Assembly: GCA_013822765.1 (NCBI GenBank)
Contig: PNKY01000002.1
Location: forward strand, 682,001 to 746,000
DNA: 64,000 nucleotides
Origin: Rhodospirillum sp.
GTDB taxonomy: Bacteria; Pseudomonadota; Alphaproteobacteria; Dongiales; Dongiaceae
Direction: 5' to 3'
Shown here: piece by piece, positions 1 to 7,662 of the stretch
Numbering within the stretch: position 1 is the stretch's first letter
How the letters are laid out: every line of letters starts with the position of its first letter
Notes under the pieces: model-generated
What the model saw: the letters and a program-made list of their open reading frames with translations, nothing else
The model's database searches: none
What the model was told of the DNA's origin: nothing
Translations under genes and position numbers: made by a program

Positions 1-244
1 GCAACGCGACCACGACGGTTTCCTCGTCGGCGCCATCGCGCAACGCGCGGGTTGCGGTTTGCAGGGAGTGGTCGTAGCGGTCGATCTGGTACCCAAGCTT
101 GTCGCCCCGCAGCCGATGCAGCAGGCTCAACACGCTGTCGAACAGCTCGCGGTCCAGTTTCTTGTAGTGGCGATCGAGGAGCTGATATTCTTCGCGCGTT
201 CCTTCATCCATGCGGGTGAAGCTGACGGTCTCGGATTCAAACAT
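1..244 (-). CDS. HD-domain phosphohydrolase family protein, 3' part outside window
   Basis: The first 81 codons of a minus-strand gene run off the left edge. The start at 244 is preceded by AAGGGG. The product begins MFESETVSFTRMDEGT and continues with RLRGDKLGYQIDRYDHSLQ followed by ATRALRDGADEETVVVAL. This pattern, a charged N-terminus and then the first helix of an HD fold with DHSLQTATRA, is typical of the small predicted HD phosphohydrolases related to PhnZ and inositol oxygenase. The metal-binding His-Asp pair would lie past the edge, so activity cannot be judged. It is divergent from the ferredoxin-like gene, with 26 bp between the two starts. The family call is inferred from the N-terminal third only. 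Confidence 0.6.
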   Translation of the reverse strand, partial: MFESETVSFTRMDEGTREEYQLLDRHYKKLDRELFDSVLSLLHRLRGDKLGYQIDRYDHSLQTATRALRDGADEETVVVAL

Positions 245-270
245 GGCGAACAGCCCCTTAGAGTGGCGCA

Positions 271-1059
271 ATGGGCGCCATGCTAGACTTGAGCCTAGCG
301 CCGCGTCCAGGAGTGCGTGTGCCGCTCGCTGAGCTGACGGAGGCGCTTGCGCGCCATGGGTTGCGCCTGCGCGGCGGTTTCGCAACCGATAGCACGGTGG
401 ACGCCGATATCCTCGCTGTTGCCCCATGGGCGCAGACGGTCGTCCTCATCGGAAACGTAGGATCGGAACTGTGGGACAAGAGCGGCGCGGAGATCGCGGC
501 GCTCGGCGACCCGGATCCGCTCGACCGCTGGACGCGCCGGGTCATCGAGCCAATCGCCTCATCGGTCGGCGGCCTCGTGCTGTTCCCGTTCGTGGGGCCG
601 CCCTACTGGCCGTTCCAGCGCTGGGCGGAACGGGCGGAGGGCGTGCGCTCCTCGCCCATCGGGATCCAGATCCATCCGGAGTTCGGCCTGTGGCACGCCT
701 ATCGCGCGGCCATCCTTGTGCGCGAGGCGATCGCGCTGCCGCGGCGGGAACAAGGGCATCCATGCGATGCTTGCGCGGATCGGCCATGCCTGACGCGCTG
801 CCCCGTGAACGCCTTTTCGCCGGCTGGCTACGATGTCGACCGCTGCGTCGACCACGTTGCTGCAGTGCAAAATGAGTCCGGATCATGCATGGACGTTGGA
901 TGTCTCGCGCGCTTGGCCTGCCCGATCGGGACCGCGTGGCGCTACCGGCCGGAGCATGCCCGCTTTCATATGCATGCGTTCCTTAATGCTAGAATGCGAT
1001 CGAAAAGAAATCCCTCGTTAACAAACTCGACGGATGATGTAGGTCGAACGAAAGCTTGA
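271..1059 (+). CDS. 4Fe-4S ferredoxin-domain protein related to the epoxyqueuosine reductase (QueG) C-terminal module
   Basis: A 262-residue protein. Around residues 165-185 it has a cysteine cluster reading CDACADRPCLTRCP (CX2CX4CX3CP), and about 35 residues later a second set, SCMDVGCLARLACPIG, which together would hold one or two 4Fe-4S clusters. The N-terminal half (LARHGLRLRGGF, VVLIGNVGSELWD) resembles the ferredoxin-like proteins that share the iron-sulfur half of QueG but are shorter and lack the full corrinoid-binding region. It is probably a cytosolic electron-transfer or reductase protein; the substrate is unknown. A second in-frame ATG lies at 280, so the start is uncertain by three codons. 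The lysine- and arginine-rich tail after residue 240 is unusual. Confidence 0.6.
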   Translation: MGAMLDLSLAPRPGVRVPLAELTEALARHGLRLRGGFATDSTVDADILAVAPWAQTVVLIGNVGSELWDKSGAEIAALGDPDPLDRWTRRVIEPIASSVGGLVLFPFVGPPYWPFQRWAERAEGVRSSPIGIQIHPEFGLWHAYRAAILVREAIALPRREQGHPCDACADRPCLTRCPVNAFSPAGYDVDRCVDHVAAVQNESGSCMDVGCLARLACPIGTAWRYRPEHARFHMHAFLNARMRSKRNPSLTNSTDDVGRTKA

Positions 1060-1084
1060 GACCAACTGAGTCCTTAGAGTATTA
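1056..1084 (+). promoter_or_regulatory. Putative sigma-70-type promoter for the triple-repeat protein gene
   Basis: TTGAGA at 1056-1061 and GTATTA at 1079-1084 are separated by 17 bases in a short AT-rich gap just after the upstream gene. This would place the transcript start near 1091, about 30 bases before the GTG start. It is a motif match only. Confidence 0.4.
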
Positions 1085-1119
1085 AGTCATTCACTTATTT
1101 GATCTTCGAGGGGTGCCCC

Positions 1120-2031
1120 GTGCGGACTTTCACGCGCGTCGCGACTTTTCTGTTGGCTGTCGGCGTCTCCGTCGCAGCCTTCCTCACCGCCGGCAACGCC
1201 GCGAATGCGGCTGCTGAGGCCGAGGTCACCATCAGCGCCACCAACGGCGCCAATGGCAAGGAGATGACCGAGCCGGTCTCCTGGACCATCACCAAGCTCG
1301 ACAAGAACGGCAAGCCCGGCAAGAACCCGACGGTGCAGGAAGCCGCCGCGGTTCTGAAGACCAAGCTGAAGCCCGGCCAGTATCAGGTGCTGGGCCAGGC
1401 GAAGGGCATGGCCGCCAAGCAGACCTTCACGGTCGGCAAGGAGCCGGTGGTCCGGACCGTGATGTTCGGCATGTCCGAGATCAGCATCAAGATGATCACG
1501 TCCAAGGGCCGCAAGCCGGTCAAGGACCCGATCCAGTGGGAGATGCTGACCTATGTGAAGGGCAAGCCAGATGGCGGCAAGCGCATCGACATCGTGACGG
1601 CGCCGACCGCCAGCTTCGTGGTTCCCGCCGGCGGATACGTGGTGCGCGCGAGCTACAAGGGCACGACCGCCGACCTGGTGGTGCCGCTGAAGGCCGGCCA
1701 GGCCTACGACTACACGCTCAATCTCTATGCCGGCTTCACCGAAGCGGCGGCCTTCAACGGCAAGACCAAGGTGATGCAGGACATCACCTGGCAGGTCCTG
1801 CGCGAGAAGCCGAACGCGAAGGGCGAACACGAGCTGGTCGCCGAGCAGGTCAGCGCTGAGCCGAAGATCATGCTGCGCGAGGGCAAGTACATCCTGCTGG
1901 CCAAGCACGGCGAAACGTGGGGCAAAGAGCGCCTCAACATCACCGCCGGCGAGGTCGCCAAGGTCAAGGTCAAGCTGACCAAGGACGTCGGCATGCCGGT
2001 GGTCGCCACCTCCAAGGTCGCTTCCAAGTAA
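1120..2031 (+). CDS. Exported protein of three tandem ~85-residue beta-rich repeats, function unknown
   Basis: I chose the GTG start at 1120 because GAGGGG lies six bases upstream; an earlier in-frame TTG at 1099 has no such site. The 303-residue product has a signal peptide (FLLAVGVSVAAFLTAGNAANA) ending near residue 31. The mature part consists of three units at about residues 35-117, 119-204 and 206-290. Each has a tryptophan in a strand (SWTITK, QWEMLT, TWQVLR at 55, 140 and 224) and later a PGQYQV/AGGYVV/EGKYIL strand at 88, 173 and 258, giving a near-exact 85-residue period. The units look like Ig/prealbumin-type beta sandwiches. It is probably periplasmic or secreted. No catalytic motif is visible. 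The gene is monocistronic, with a promoter and a terminator of its own. Confidence 0.7.
   Translation: MRTFTRVATFLLAVGVSVAAFLTAGNAANAAAEAEVTISATNGANGKEMTEPVSWTITKLDKNGKPGKNPTVQEAAAVLKTKLKPGQYQVLGQAKGMAAKQTFTVGKEPVVRTVMFGMSEISIKMITSKGRKPVKDPIQWEMLTYVKGKPDGGKRIDIVTAPTASFVVPAGGYVVRASYKGTTADLVVPLKAGQAYDYTLNLYAGFTEAAAFNGKTKVMQDITWQVLREKPNAKGEHELVAEQVSAEPKIMLREGKYILLAKHGETWGKERLNITAGEVAKVKVKLTKDVGMPVVATSKVASK
1222..1989 (+). repeat. Three in-frame tandem repeats encoding ~85-residue domains
   Basis: Approximate unit boundaries are 1222-1470, 1474-1731 and 1735-1989. The repeat is visible at protein level (conserved W, then GxY about 33 residues later) and not as DNA identity, so the duplication is old. 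Confidence 0.65.
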
Positions 2032-2055
2032 GCGCCCCGGCATAGGCATTCCAGA

Positions 2056-2085
2056 CGGGGGCCTTTTCGGCCTCCGTTTTCTTTT
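2056..2085 (+). terminator. Intrinsic terminator after the triple-repeat protein gene
   Basis: CGGGGGCC (2056-2063), a four-T loop and GGCCTCCG (2069-2076) form an 8-bp stem with one mismatch or wobble, followed by TTTTCTTTT. It lies 25 bases after the stop. Confidence 0.8.
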
Positions 2086-2196
2086 GCGGCCATCGCAAAA
2101 TAGCGGCGGTCCGCGGCTCAAATCTCATTGGCTTGGGAGCAAGGGGGCTGCTATCGAATCAATGAGTTAGTTCGCTCCGGTCGAAAGGGATCCGCC

Positions 2197-3723
2197 ATGC
2201 AACGAGAGCAGCGCGTGCGCCGCGAACGCCGCACCGTCGGCGGCGTGAAACAGCTGCCCTGGCGCACCTATCGCAATCCCTATAAACCGATTGAGGTGCT
2301 GACCGAAGAGCAGATCGAGCGCATCCACGATGCCTCGATGCGGATCCTGGAAGAGTTCGGCATCGAGTTCCTGGATGACCAGGCGCGCAACCGCGCGATC
2401 GCTAAGGGCGCGGAACTGGTGCCCGGCACGCAGCGCCTGCGCTTCGACCGCCACCTGGTCGCGGAGTATGTCAGCAAGGCGCCGGCGGAGTTCACGCTGC
2501 ATGCGCGCGTGCCGGAGCGCAACCTGACCTTCGGCAGTAACCACATCAATTTCGGATCGGTCGCCTCGGCGCCCAACGTTTCCGATCTCGACAAGGGACG
2601 CCGGCCAGGGAACTTCGAGGATTACTGCAACCTGCTGCGGCTGACGCAGAGCCTGAACGTAGTGCAGTTCCTCGGCGGCTATCCGGTGGAGCCGGCAGAC
2701 ATGCCGCCGCTGACGCGCCACCTCGATGCGCACTACGCCGCGATCACGCTGACCGACCGGATCTGGCATCCGTATAGCCTGGGCCGCGAGCGCATCCTGG
2801 ACGCGGTGGAGATGATCTGCATCGCGCGCGGTGTCAGCAAGGAGCAGCTGGCGAAGGAGCCGAGCCTGTTCTCCATCGTCAACAGCAACTCGCCGCTGCG
2901 CCTCGACGTTCCGATGCTGCAGGGCCTTATGGCGATGGCGGAGCATGGCCAGCCGGTGGTGCTGACGCCCTTCACGCTGTCGGGCGCGATGGCGCCGGTC
3001 ACCATCGCCGGCGCGCTGGCGCTGCAGAACGCCGAGGCGCTGGCCGGCTTGTGCTTCATCCAGATGATCAATCCGGGCGTGCCGTGCGTCTACGGCGGCT
3101 TCACCTCGAACGTCGACATGAAGAGCGGCGCGCCGGCCTTCGGCACGCCGGAATACACCCGCGCCGCGATGGCGAGCGGCCAGCTGGCGCGGCGCTACAA
3201 GCTGCCGTTCCGCTCCAGCAACGCCTGCGCCGCCAACGCGGTCGATGCGCAGGCGGCCTATGAATCGCAGATGTCGCTGTGGGGCGCCGTCATGGGCCAC
3301 GCCAATCTCATCCTGCACAGCGCGGGCTGGATGGAAGGCGGGTTGGTTGCCTCGTTCGAGAAGATGGTGATCGATGCCGAGATGATCCAGGGCATGACAG
3401 AGTTCATGCGGCCGCTGGAAGTGAACGACGACACGCTCGCGGTCGATGCGATCAAGGCAGTGGGACCCGGCGGCCACTTCTTCGGCTCGCCGCATACCAT
3501 GGAGCGGTACGAAACCGCCTTCTATGCGCCGATGGTCAGCGATTGGCGGAACTTCGAGAACTGGACCTTGGCCGGCTCGGTGCAGGCGGCCCAGCACGCC
3601 AACTCGATCTGGAAGCAGCTGCTCGCCGAGTACACGCCGCCGCCGCTCGATCCCGCGATCGACGAGGCGCTCAAGGAATACGTGGCGAAGCGCAAGGCCG
3701 AAGGCGGCGTTCCCGGCTATTAG
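2197..3723 (+). CDS. Trimethylamine methyltransferase (MttB) family protein, non-pyrrolysine type
   Basis: A 508-residue protein. I use the ATG at 2197, which has AAAGGGA seven bases upstream; the frame is also open back to a TTG at 2128. It shows the MttB-family layout: LTEEQIERIHDASMRILEEFGIEF at the N-terminus, a TIM-barrel core with VNSNSPLRLDVPM and GGFTSNVDMKSGAPAFGTPE, and the C-terminal AVGPGGHFFGSPHTMERYETAFYAP segment. The frame has no internal TAG, so this is a pyrrolysine-free member. Characterised relatives (such as MtgB) demethylate quaternary amines like glycine betaine using a corrinoid protein as acceptor. No corrinoid protein or corrinoid methyltransferase gene is adjacent, so substrate and partner are open. 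Confidence 0.85.
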   Translation: MQREQRVRRERRTVGGVKQLPWRTYRNPYKPIEVLTEEQIERIHDASMRILEEFGIEFLDDQARNRAIAKGAELVPGTQRLRFDRHLVAEYVSKAPAEFTLHARVPERNLTFGSNHINFGSVASAPNVSDLDKGRRPGNFEDYCNLLRLTQSLNVVQFLGGYPVEPADMPPLTRHLDAHYAAITLTDRIWHPYSLGRERILDAVEMICIARGVSKEQLAKEPSLFSIVNSNSPLRLDVPMLQGLMAMAEHGQPVVLTPFTLSGAMAPVTIAGALALQNAEALAGLCFIQMINPGVPCVYGGFTSNVDMKSGAPAFGTPEYTRAAMASGQLARRYKLPFRSSNACAANAVDAQAAYESQMSLWGAVMGHANLILHSAGWMEGGLVASFEKMVIDAEMIQGMTEFMRPLEVNDDTLAVDAIKAVGPGGHFFGSPHTMERYETAFYAPMVSDWRNFENWTLAGSVQAAQHANSIWKQLLAEYTPPPLDPAIDEALKEYVAKRKAEGGVPGY

Positions 3724-3734
3724 GAACGCCTAGA

Positions 3735-4712
3735 CTAGACGCCGGCGCCTGACCACGTCGCCTGCTGGTTTGAAGCGCGCAGTTCGGCCGGATGCACCAT
3801 CGGCTCCTTCGGACGCATGAACCACTTGCCAAACACTTCGGCATAACCGCTGAGGCGGTAGTAACCGTGCTCAGGCGTCAGCTGCGCCTTCTCCGCCTGG
3901 TACTTTGTCGCGCGCTGGTGCCAGGCGAGGCGCGGATGGCGGTGATGGATCAGGTGCAGGTTGTTGTAGAGGAACAGCCAACTCCAGAAGAAATTGGATT
4001 CACAAATCACCGTGCGCTGCTGCACCGGGCCGGAGGCGCGATGCTCGGCGTAGGAGCGCACCAGGGTGAGCGCGGTGCCGGGATAGGCGAAGAACGCGAC
4101 ATAGGCCCAGAACGGGATCTCGCACACCACCAGCACCCAATAGAGGATGGCGGCCACGGCGGGCAGGTGCCACAGCAGCGGCCGCAGCGCGCGCCAGCGC
4201 CGATCGCGCACCGCCAGCACCTTGTCCTTCCAGGCGAAGAAGCAGTAGTAGGCCGGGCCGAACACCATGCGGCCGCCCAGCGTGCGCATCATGTTGCGCA
4301 CCATCAGGCGCAACGGCGACATGGCGACGATCTGCTCGGCGGTCAGGTAGTTGGATTCCGGATCGAGATCCGGATTGGTCAGGTTCTCGTCGATGTGATG
4401 AGTGCGGTGGGTCCAGCGGTAGCTGAGATAGGGCAGCCACAGCCACAGCGGCCAGCCGACGATGAAGGAATTGACCGCTTCCCACCGGGTCGGAAAGCCG
4501 TGCGTCGCCTCGTGCTGCAGCGAGCCGTGCAGGCAGACGATCGTCGCGCCCAGCGGCAGCACCAGCCACCACGGCATGGCGTGGTAGTTCAGCGTGATGA
4601 TCGCGAACGTCGCATACACGCCGATCGCGAGGAAAAGCGTGGGCCAGTCGATGAAAAAGCTGGGGGAGTCCGAACTGGACTGGGTAGGCGAGGCGGGCGG
4701 GACGGTGGACAT
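3735..4712 (-). CDS. Fatty acid desaturase (membrane di-iron)
   Basis: A 325-residue integral membrane protein convergent with the MttB-family gene. It carries the three histidine boxes of the desaturase superfamily: H-GSLQHEATH near residue 65, HRTHH near 107, and NLHLIHHRHP near 255. Hydrophobic segments lie between them (FLAIGVYATFAIITLNY, WWLVLPLGATIVCL, LLWHLPAVAAILYWVLVV). The histidines bind the di-iron centre that inserts a double bond (or a hydroxyl) into a lipid acyl chain in the inner membrane. The exact regiochemistry, and whether the substrate is an acyl lipid or a carotenoid-like lipid, cannot be told. The N-terminus is a short Ser/Pro-rich cytosolic tail. Confidence 0.85.
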   Translation of the reverse strand: MSTVPPASPTQSSSDSPSFFIDWPTLFLAIGVYATFAIITLNYHAMPWWLVLPLGATIVCLHGSLQHEATHGFPTRWEAVNSFIVGWPLWLWLPYLSYRWTHRTHHIDENLTNPDLDPESNYLTAEQIVAMSPLRLMVRNMMRTLGGRMVFGPAYYCFFAWKDKVLAVRDRRWRALRPLLWHLPAVAAILYWVLVVCEIPFWAYVAFFAYPGTALTLVRSYAEHRASGPVQQRTVICESNFFWSWLFLYNNLHLIHHRHPRLAWHQRATKYQAEKAQLTPEHGYYRLSGYAEVFGKWFMRPKEPMVHPAELRASNQQATWSGAGV

Positions 4713-4863
4713 CTGCAGCTTGGTCCGGAATCTATGCTACCTGTATATACAAGTTGACGCCGTCCGCCAAGTCGGCCGGAAGCGCTAACCAGACGGATTT
4801 ATGCGGACGAGGCGTTAACAAGCCGGTTATGTAGGATTGAAGGCGCAAAGAGGGTTTCTCCGG

Positions 4864-5709
4864 ATGTTGCACGGACAGTGTTTATGCGGCGCGATCCGCT
4901 ACCGCTATGGTGGCGATCACAAGGCGCTGACAATTTGCCATTGCGGCATGTGCCGGCGCTGGCACGGCTCGCTCGGCGCCTATGTCGGCGGCAAGCCGGC
5001 CGACTATCATCTGGAGGGCGAGGAGCATCTGAGCTGGTACGCCTCGTCGGCGGACGCCGAGCGCGGCTTCTGCGGCCAATGCGGATCGAAGCTGTTCTGG
5101 CGCGCCAACAACGGCAGCGCGATGGACGTCACGGCTGGCTCTGTGGACCAGCCGACCGGCCTCAAGACGACCGCGCATATCTGGATGCGGGACAAGGGCG
5201 ACTACTACGGCCTGCCGGGCGATGCGCCCAGGTTCGTCCTATCGGCCGGTGAGGCGCCGCAGAATGTCGACCCGCACCCACCGGCGGCTCGTGAGATCGC
5301 CGAGCATCACGGCAGCTGCCTGTGCGGTGCCGTTGCCTTCGACGTCGCCGGCAAGATGCGTGACGTGGTGTGGTGTCATTGCGGCCAGTGCCTGCACTGG
5401 CACGGGCATTTCGGCGGCTACACCGCCGGCACCTGGCAGAACATTGTGCTGCACGGCGAGGATAAGCTCGCCTGGTACAAATCATCCGACCAGGCGCGGC
5501 GCGGGTTCTGCCGGCAGTGCGGCTCCAGCCTGTTCTGGGAAGGCGTCGGCCGTGACTATGTCTCGATCGCCGCCGGCGCGCTCGATCGGCCGACCGGCCT
5601 CGTCACCGCGCGGCACATCTTCGTCGAGGACAAGGGCGACTATTACCGGATCGGCGACAGCATCGCGCAGTCGTCAGGCTCCATGGCGGCCAATCCCGTG
5701 ACGTTCTGA
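4864..5709 (+). CDS. Tandem GFA-domain protein (Zn-binding, glutathione-dependent formaldehyde-activating-like)
   Basis: A 281-residue protein. The ATG at 4864 is preferred because AGAGGG lies nine bases upstream. It contains two complete GFA domains, at about residues 1-125 and 145-270. Each repeats the zinc-ligand pattern: HGQCLCGAIRY, CHCGMCRRWHG and GFCGQCGSKLFW in the first, and HGSCLCGAVAF, CHCGQCLHWHG and GFCRQCGSSLFW in the second. Most family members have one domain, so this is an internal duplication. Despite the family name, many GFA proteins do not act on formaldehyde. It is the first gene of a plus-strand operon with a PhnD-like protein, a DMT transporter and TusA, and is divergent from the desaturase. 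Confidence 0.85.
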   Translation: MLHGQCLCGAIRYRYGGDHKALTICHCGMCRRWHGSLGAYVGGKPADYHLEGEEHLSWYASSADAERGFCGQCGSKLFWRANNGSAMDVTAGSVDQPTGLKTTAHIWMRDKGDYYGLPGDAPRFVLSAGEAPQNVDPHPPAAREIAEHHGSCLCGAVAFDVAGKMRDVVWCHCGQCLHWHGHFGGYTAGTWQNIVLHGEDKLAWYKSSDQARRGFCRQCGSSLFWEGVGRDYVSIAAGALDRPTGLVTARHIFVEDKGDYYRIGDSIAQSSGSMAANPVTF

Positions 5710-5720
5710 GCAGGATCGCC

Positions 5721-6521
5721 ATGCGCGCGATGATCTCGATGTACGACATGCCGGAGCGCCGGCCCGCGATCGGAGCCTGGTGGGAAGGCTTGGCCCGGCA
5801 CTGGCGCGCAGCTGGCCTGCGCGACGTGTCGCAGACCACGCACATGACGGACATCGATCTCTACGAGTTGTGGCTGGCGCCCGACCTCTTCATCGCGCAG
5901 ACCTGCGGCTATCCGCTGACGCATCGGCTGAAGGATCGAGTCACGCTGGTGGCGACGCCGGTCTATGCGGTCGATGGCTGCGCCGGCGGCCGCTATCACA
6001 GCGTGATCGTGGCGCGCCGGGACTTCGATGTGCGCAGCCTCGATGACGTGGCGGGCAAGGTGGCGGCAATCAACGGCTATGACTCGCAGTCCGGGTGGAA
6101 TGCGCTGCGCCACAGCATGATCGACAAGGGTGCGCCGGCGCGCATCCTGGAAACGGGAGGCCATCGCAAATCCGTGGCTGCGGTGCGAGAGGGGCGTGCG
6201 GATATCGCCGCCATCGACTGCGTGACATACGCGGGGCTGGAAGCCCTCGCACCACAAGAGATCGCACCCTTGCGCATCATCGCGCGCAGTGCGAGCGCGC
6301 CGGCGTTGCCGTTTGTCACGCGCCGGGACATTGCTCCAGCCGATCTGGAGAAGCTGCGCGCCGGGCTTCGCGCCGCCATGGCCGATCCAGCGCTCGCGGA
6401 AACGCGCGCTGCGATGCTGCTCTCGGGGGTCGAGATCGTCCCGTTGCAGGCCTACGACCGCTTGCTGGAGATGGAACAGGAAGCGGATCGCGCGGGATCA
6501 TTGGTGGTCGATCACTCATGA
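5721..6521 (+). CDS. PhnD-like phosphate/phosphonate-type solute-binding fold protein without signal peptide
   Basis: A 266-residue protein starting at an ATG with AGGA five bases upstream. It has the two-lobed binding-protein pattern of the PhnD family: ISMYDMPERRPAIGAWWEGLARHW at the start, LAPDLFIAQTCGYPL, YHSVIVARRDFDVRSLDDVAGKVAAINGYDSQSGWNALR, and VREGRADIAAIDCVTYAGL. There is no hydrophobic leader, so the protein should be cytosolic, unlike transport-linked PhnD. A role in sensing or in binding a small ligand inside the cell is more likely than uptake. It sits 11 bases after the GFA gene and overlaps the next gene by ATGA, so all four genes are probably co-transcribed. Confidence 0.75.
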   Translation: MRAMISMYDMPERRPAIGAWWEGLARHWRAAGLRDVSQTTHMTDIDLYELWLAPDLFIAQTCGYPLTHRLKDRVTLVATPVYAVDGCAGGRYHSVIVARRDFDVRSLDDVAGKVAAINGYDSQSGWNALRHSMIDKGAPARILETGGHRKSVAAVREGRADIAAIDCVTYAGLEALAPQEIAPLRIIARSASAPALPFVTRRDIAPADLEKLRAGLRAAMADPALAETRAAMLLSGVEIVPLQAYDRLLEMEQEADRAGSLVVDHS

Positions 6522-7435
6522 GCGCGCGCCACCCGCTGTTGCTGCCGAGCCTGGGCATCGTCCTGTCGGCGGTGTTCTGGGGCTCGATGTGGATGCCTCT
6601 GCATGCCGCCGATGGCACCGGCCTGTCCGGTGCATGGGTGGCGTGGATGATCTATGGCCTGCCGGCCTTCCTGGTGCTGCCGTTCATCCTGCGCAACGGC
6701 GGGCGTGGTCTGGTGGCGGGCGGTTGGCCCTTGCTGTGGCTCGGCATCTCGACCGGCATCTGCAACTATCTCTACGCGGCGGGCGTGGTCTACGGCGACA
6801 TCGCGCGCATCGTCCTGTTGTTCTACGTCAATCCGGTGTGGAGCGTCCTGCTGGAGCGCATCATCCTCAAGACGCCGGTTACGCCGGGCCGGGCCGCGGC
6901 GCTGGCGGTCGGTCTCACCGGCATGTTCATTCTGAACTACGACGGCGAAGGATTGCCGCTGCCGCGCACGGTGGCGGAGTGGTGCGGCCTCGCCGCCGGC
7001 TTCTGCTGGGCGGTCGGCCTCGTCACCATGCGCATGACGCCGCAGGTCGGCATGACGGAAAAGGCGTTCCTGCAATACGTCACCGCCATGATCTTCGGCG
7101 GCGCCGTGCTGGCGTTCGGTGTCTTTCCCAGCCAGACCGACTGGTCCGCGGTAGATTGGCCGCTGGCCATTCTCTGGATCGCGATCATCGCGGGCATCTG
7201 GGTATTGCCGGGACTGTTGCTGAGCTTTTGGGCCGCTGCGCGCCTGTCGCCAACCCGGGCCAGCATGCTGTTCATGGCCGAGGTGGTGGTCGGGGTGGTC
7301 ACGGCAGCGATCTGGACCGACTATCCGTTCGGCTGGCGAGAGGCGGTCGGCGGCATCATCATCGTGTCCGCCAGCGTGATTGAGATCTTGTTCGGCGCGC
7401 ACGCGCCTACGGTTCAGGAGACGGGCAAGGCATGA
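6518..7435 (+). CDS. DMT-superfamily (EamA) transporter
   Basis: A 305-residue hydrophobic protein with about ten predicted membrane segments in two EamA halves (for example GIVLSAVFWGSMWMPLHAA, WLGISTGICNYLYAAGVVYGDIARIVLLFYVNPVW, and IWIAIIAGIWVLPGLLLSFWAAARLSPTRASMLFMAEVVVGVV). The paired conserved segments are typical of drug/metabolite exporters. The start codon overlaps the PhnD-like gene's stop (ATGA), and its own stop overlaps the TusA start the same way. The substrate is unknown; export of an intermediate handled by the neighbouring GFA and PhnD-like proteins is a guess. Confidence 0.85.
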   Translation: MSARHPLLLPSLGIVLSAVFWGSMWMPLHAADGTGLSGAWVAWMIYGLPAFLVLPFILRNGGRGLVAGGWPLLWLGISTGICNYLYAAGVVYGDIARIVLLFYVNPVWSVLLERIILKTPVTPGRAAALAVGLTGMFILNYDGEGLPLPRTVAEWCGLAAGFCWAVGLVTMRMTPQVGMTEKAFLQYVTAMIFGGAVLAFGVFPSQTDWSAVDWPLAILWIAIIAGIWVLPGLLLSFWAAARLSPTRASMLFMAEVVVGVVTAAIWTDYPFGWREAVGGIIIVSASVIEILFGAHAPTVQETGKA

Positions 7436-7662
7436 CCATCCATCATTTCGACGCGAAGGGCATGAAGTGCCCGCTGCCGGTCCTGAAGGCGCGCAAGCTG
7501 ATGAAGGATCTTGGCAACGGCGACGTGCTGGAGGTCCACGCCACCGATCCGGGCGCGCCCGGTGACTTCAAGCATTTCTGCGAGACGACCGGCCACCGGC
7601 TGCTCGACAGCAAGGAAGCCGATGGCGTGTTCGTGATCCGGATCGAGACGGTGCGAAGCTAG
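7432..7662 (+). CDS. TusA-family sulfurtransferase
   Basis: A 76-residue protein with the TusA signature GMKCPLPVLKARK at residues 10-22; the CPxP cysteine would carry a persulfide. The rest (GDVLEVHATDPGAPGDFKHFCETTGHRLL) matches the two-layer fold of SirA/TusA proteins. It may relay sulfur in thiolation or in sulfur-compound metabolism. It is the last gene of the operon, overlapping the transporter by four bases. Its stop codon overlaps that of the convergent TAXI gene. Confidence 0.85.
   Translation: MTIHHFDAKGMKCPLPVLKARKLMKDLGNGDVLEVHATDPGAPGDFKHFCETTGHRLLDSKEADGVFVIRIETVRS

Noticed and set aside
2197..3723. Possibility that the MttB-family gene encodes pyrrolysine
   Set aside because: The reading frame contains no internal TAG, and the window has no pyl genes.
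3724..3734. TAGG-AACG-CCTA small palindrome between the MttB-family and desaturase genes as a terminator
   Set aside because: Only four-base arms, no T-run, and it begins at the stop codon itself.
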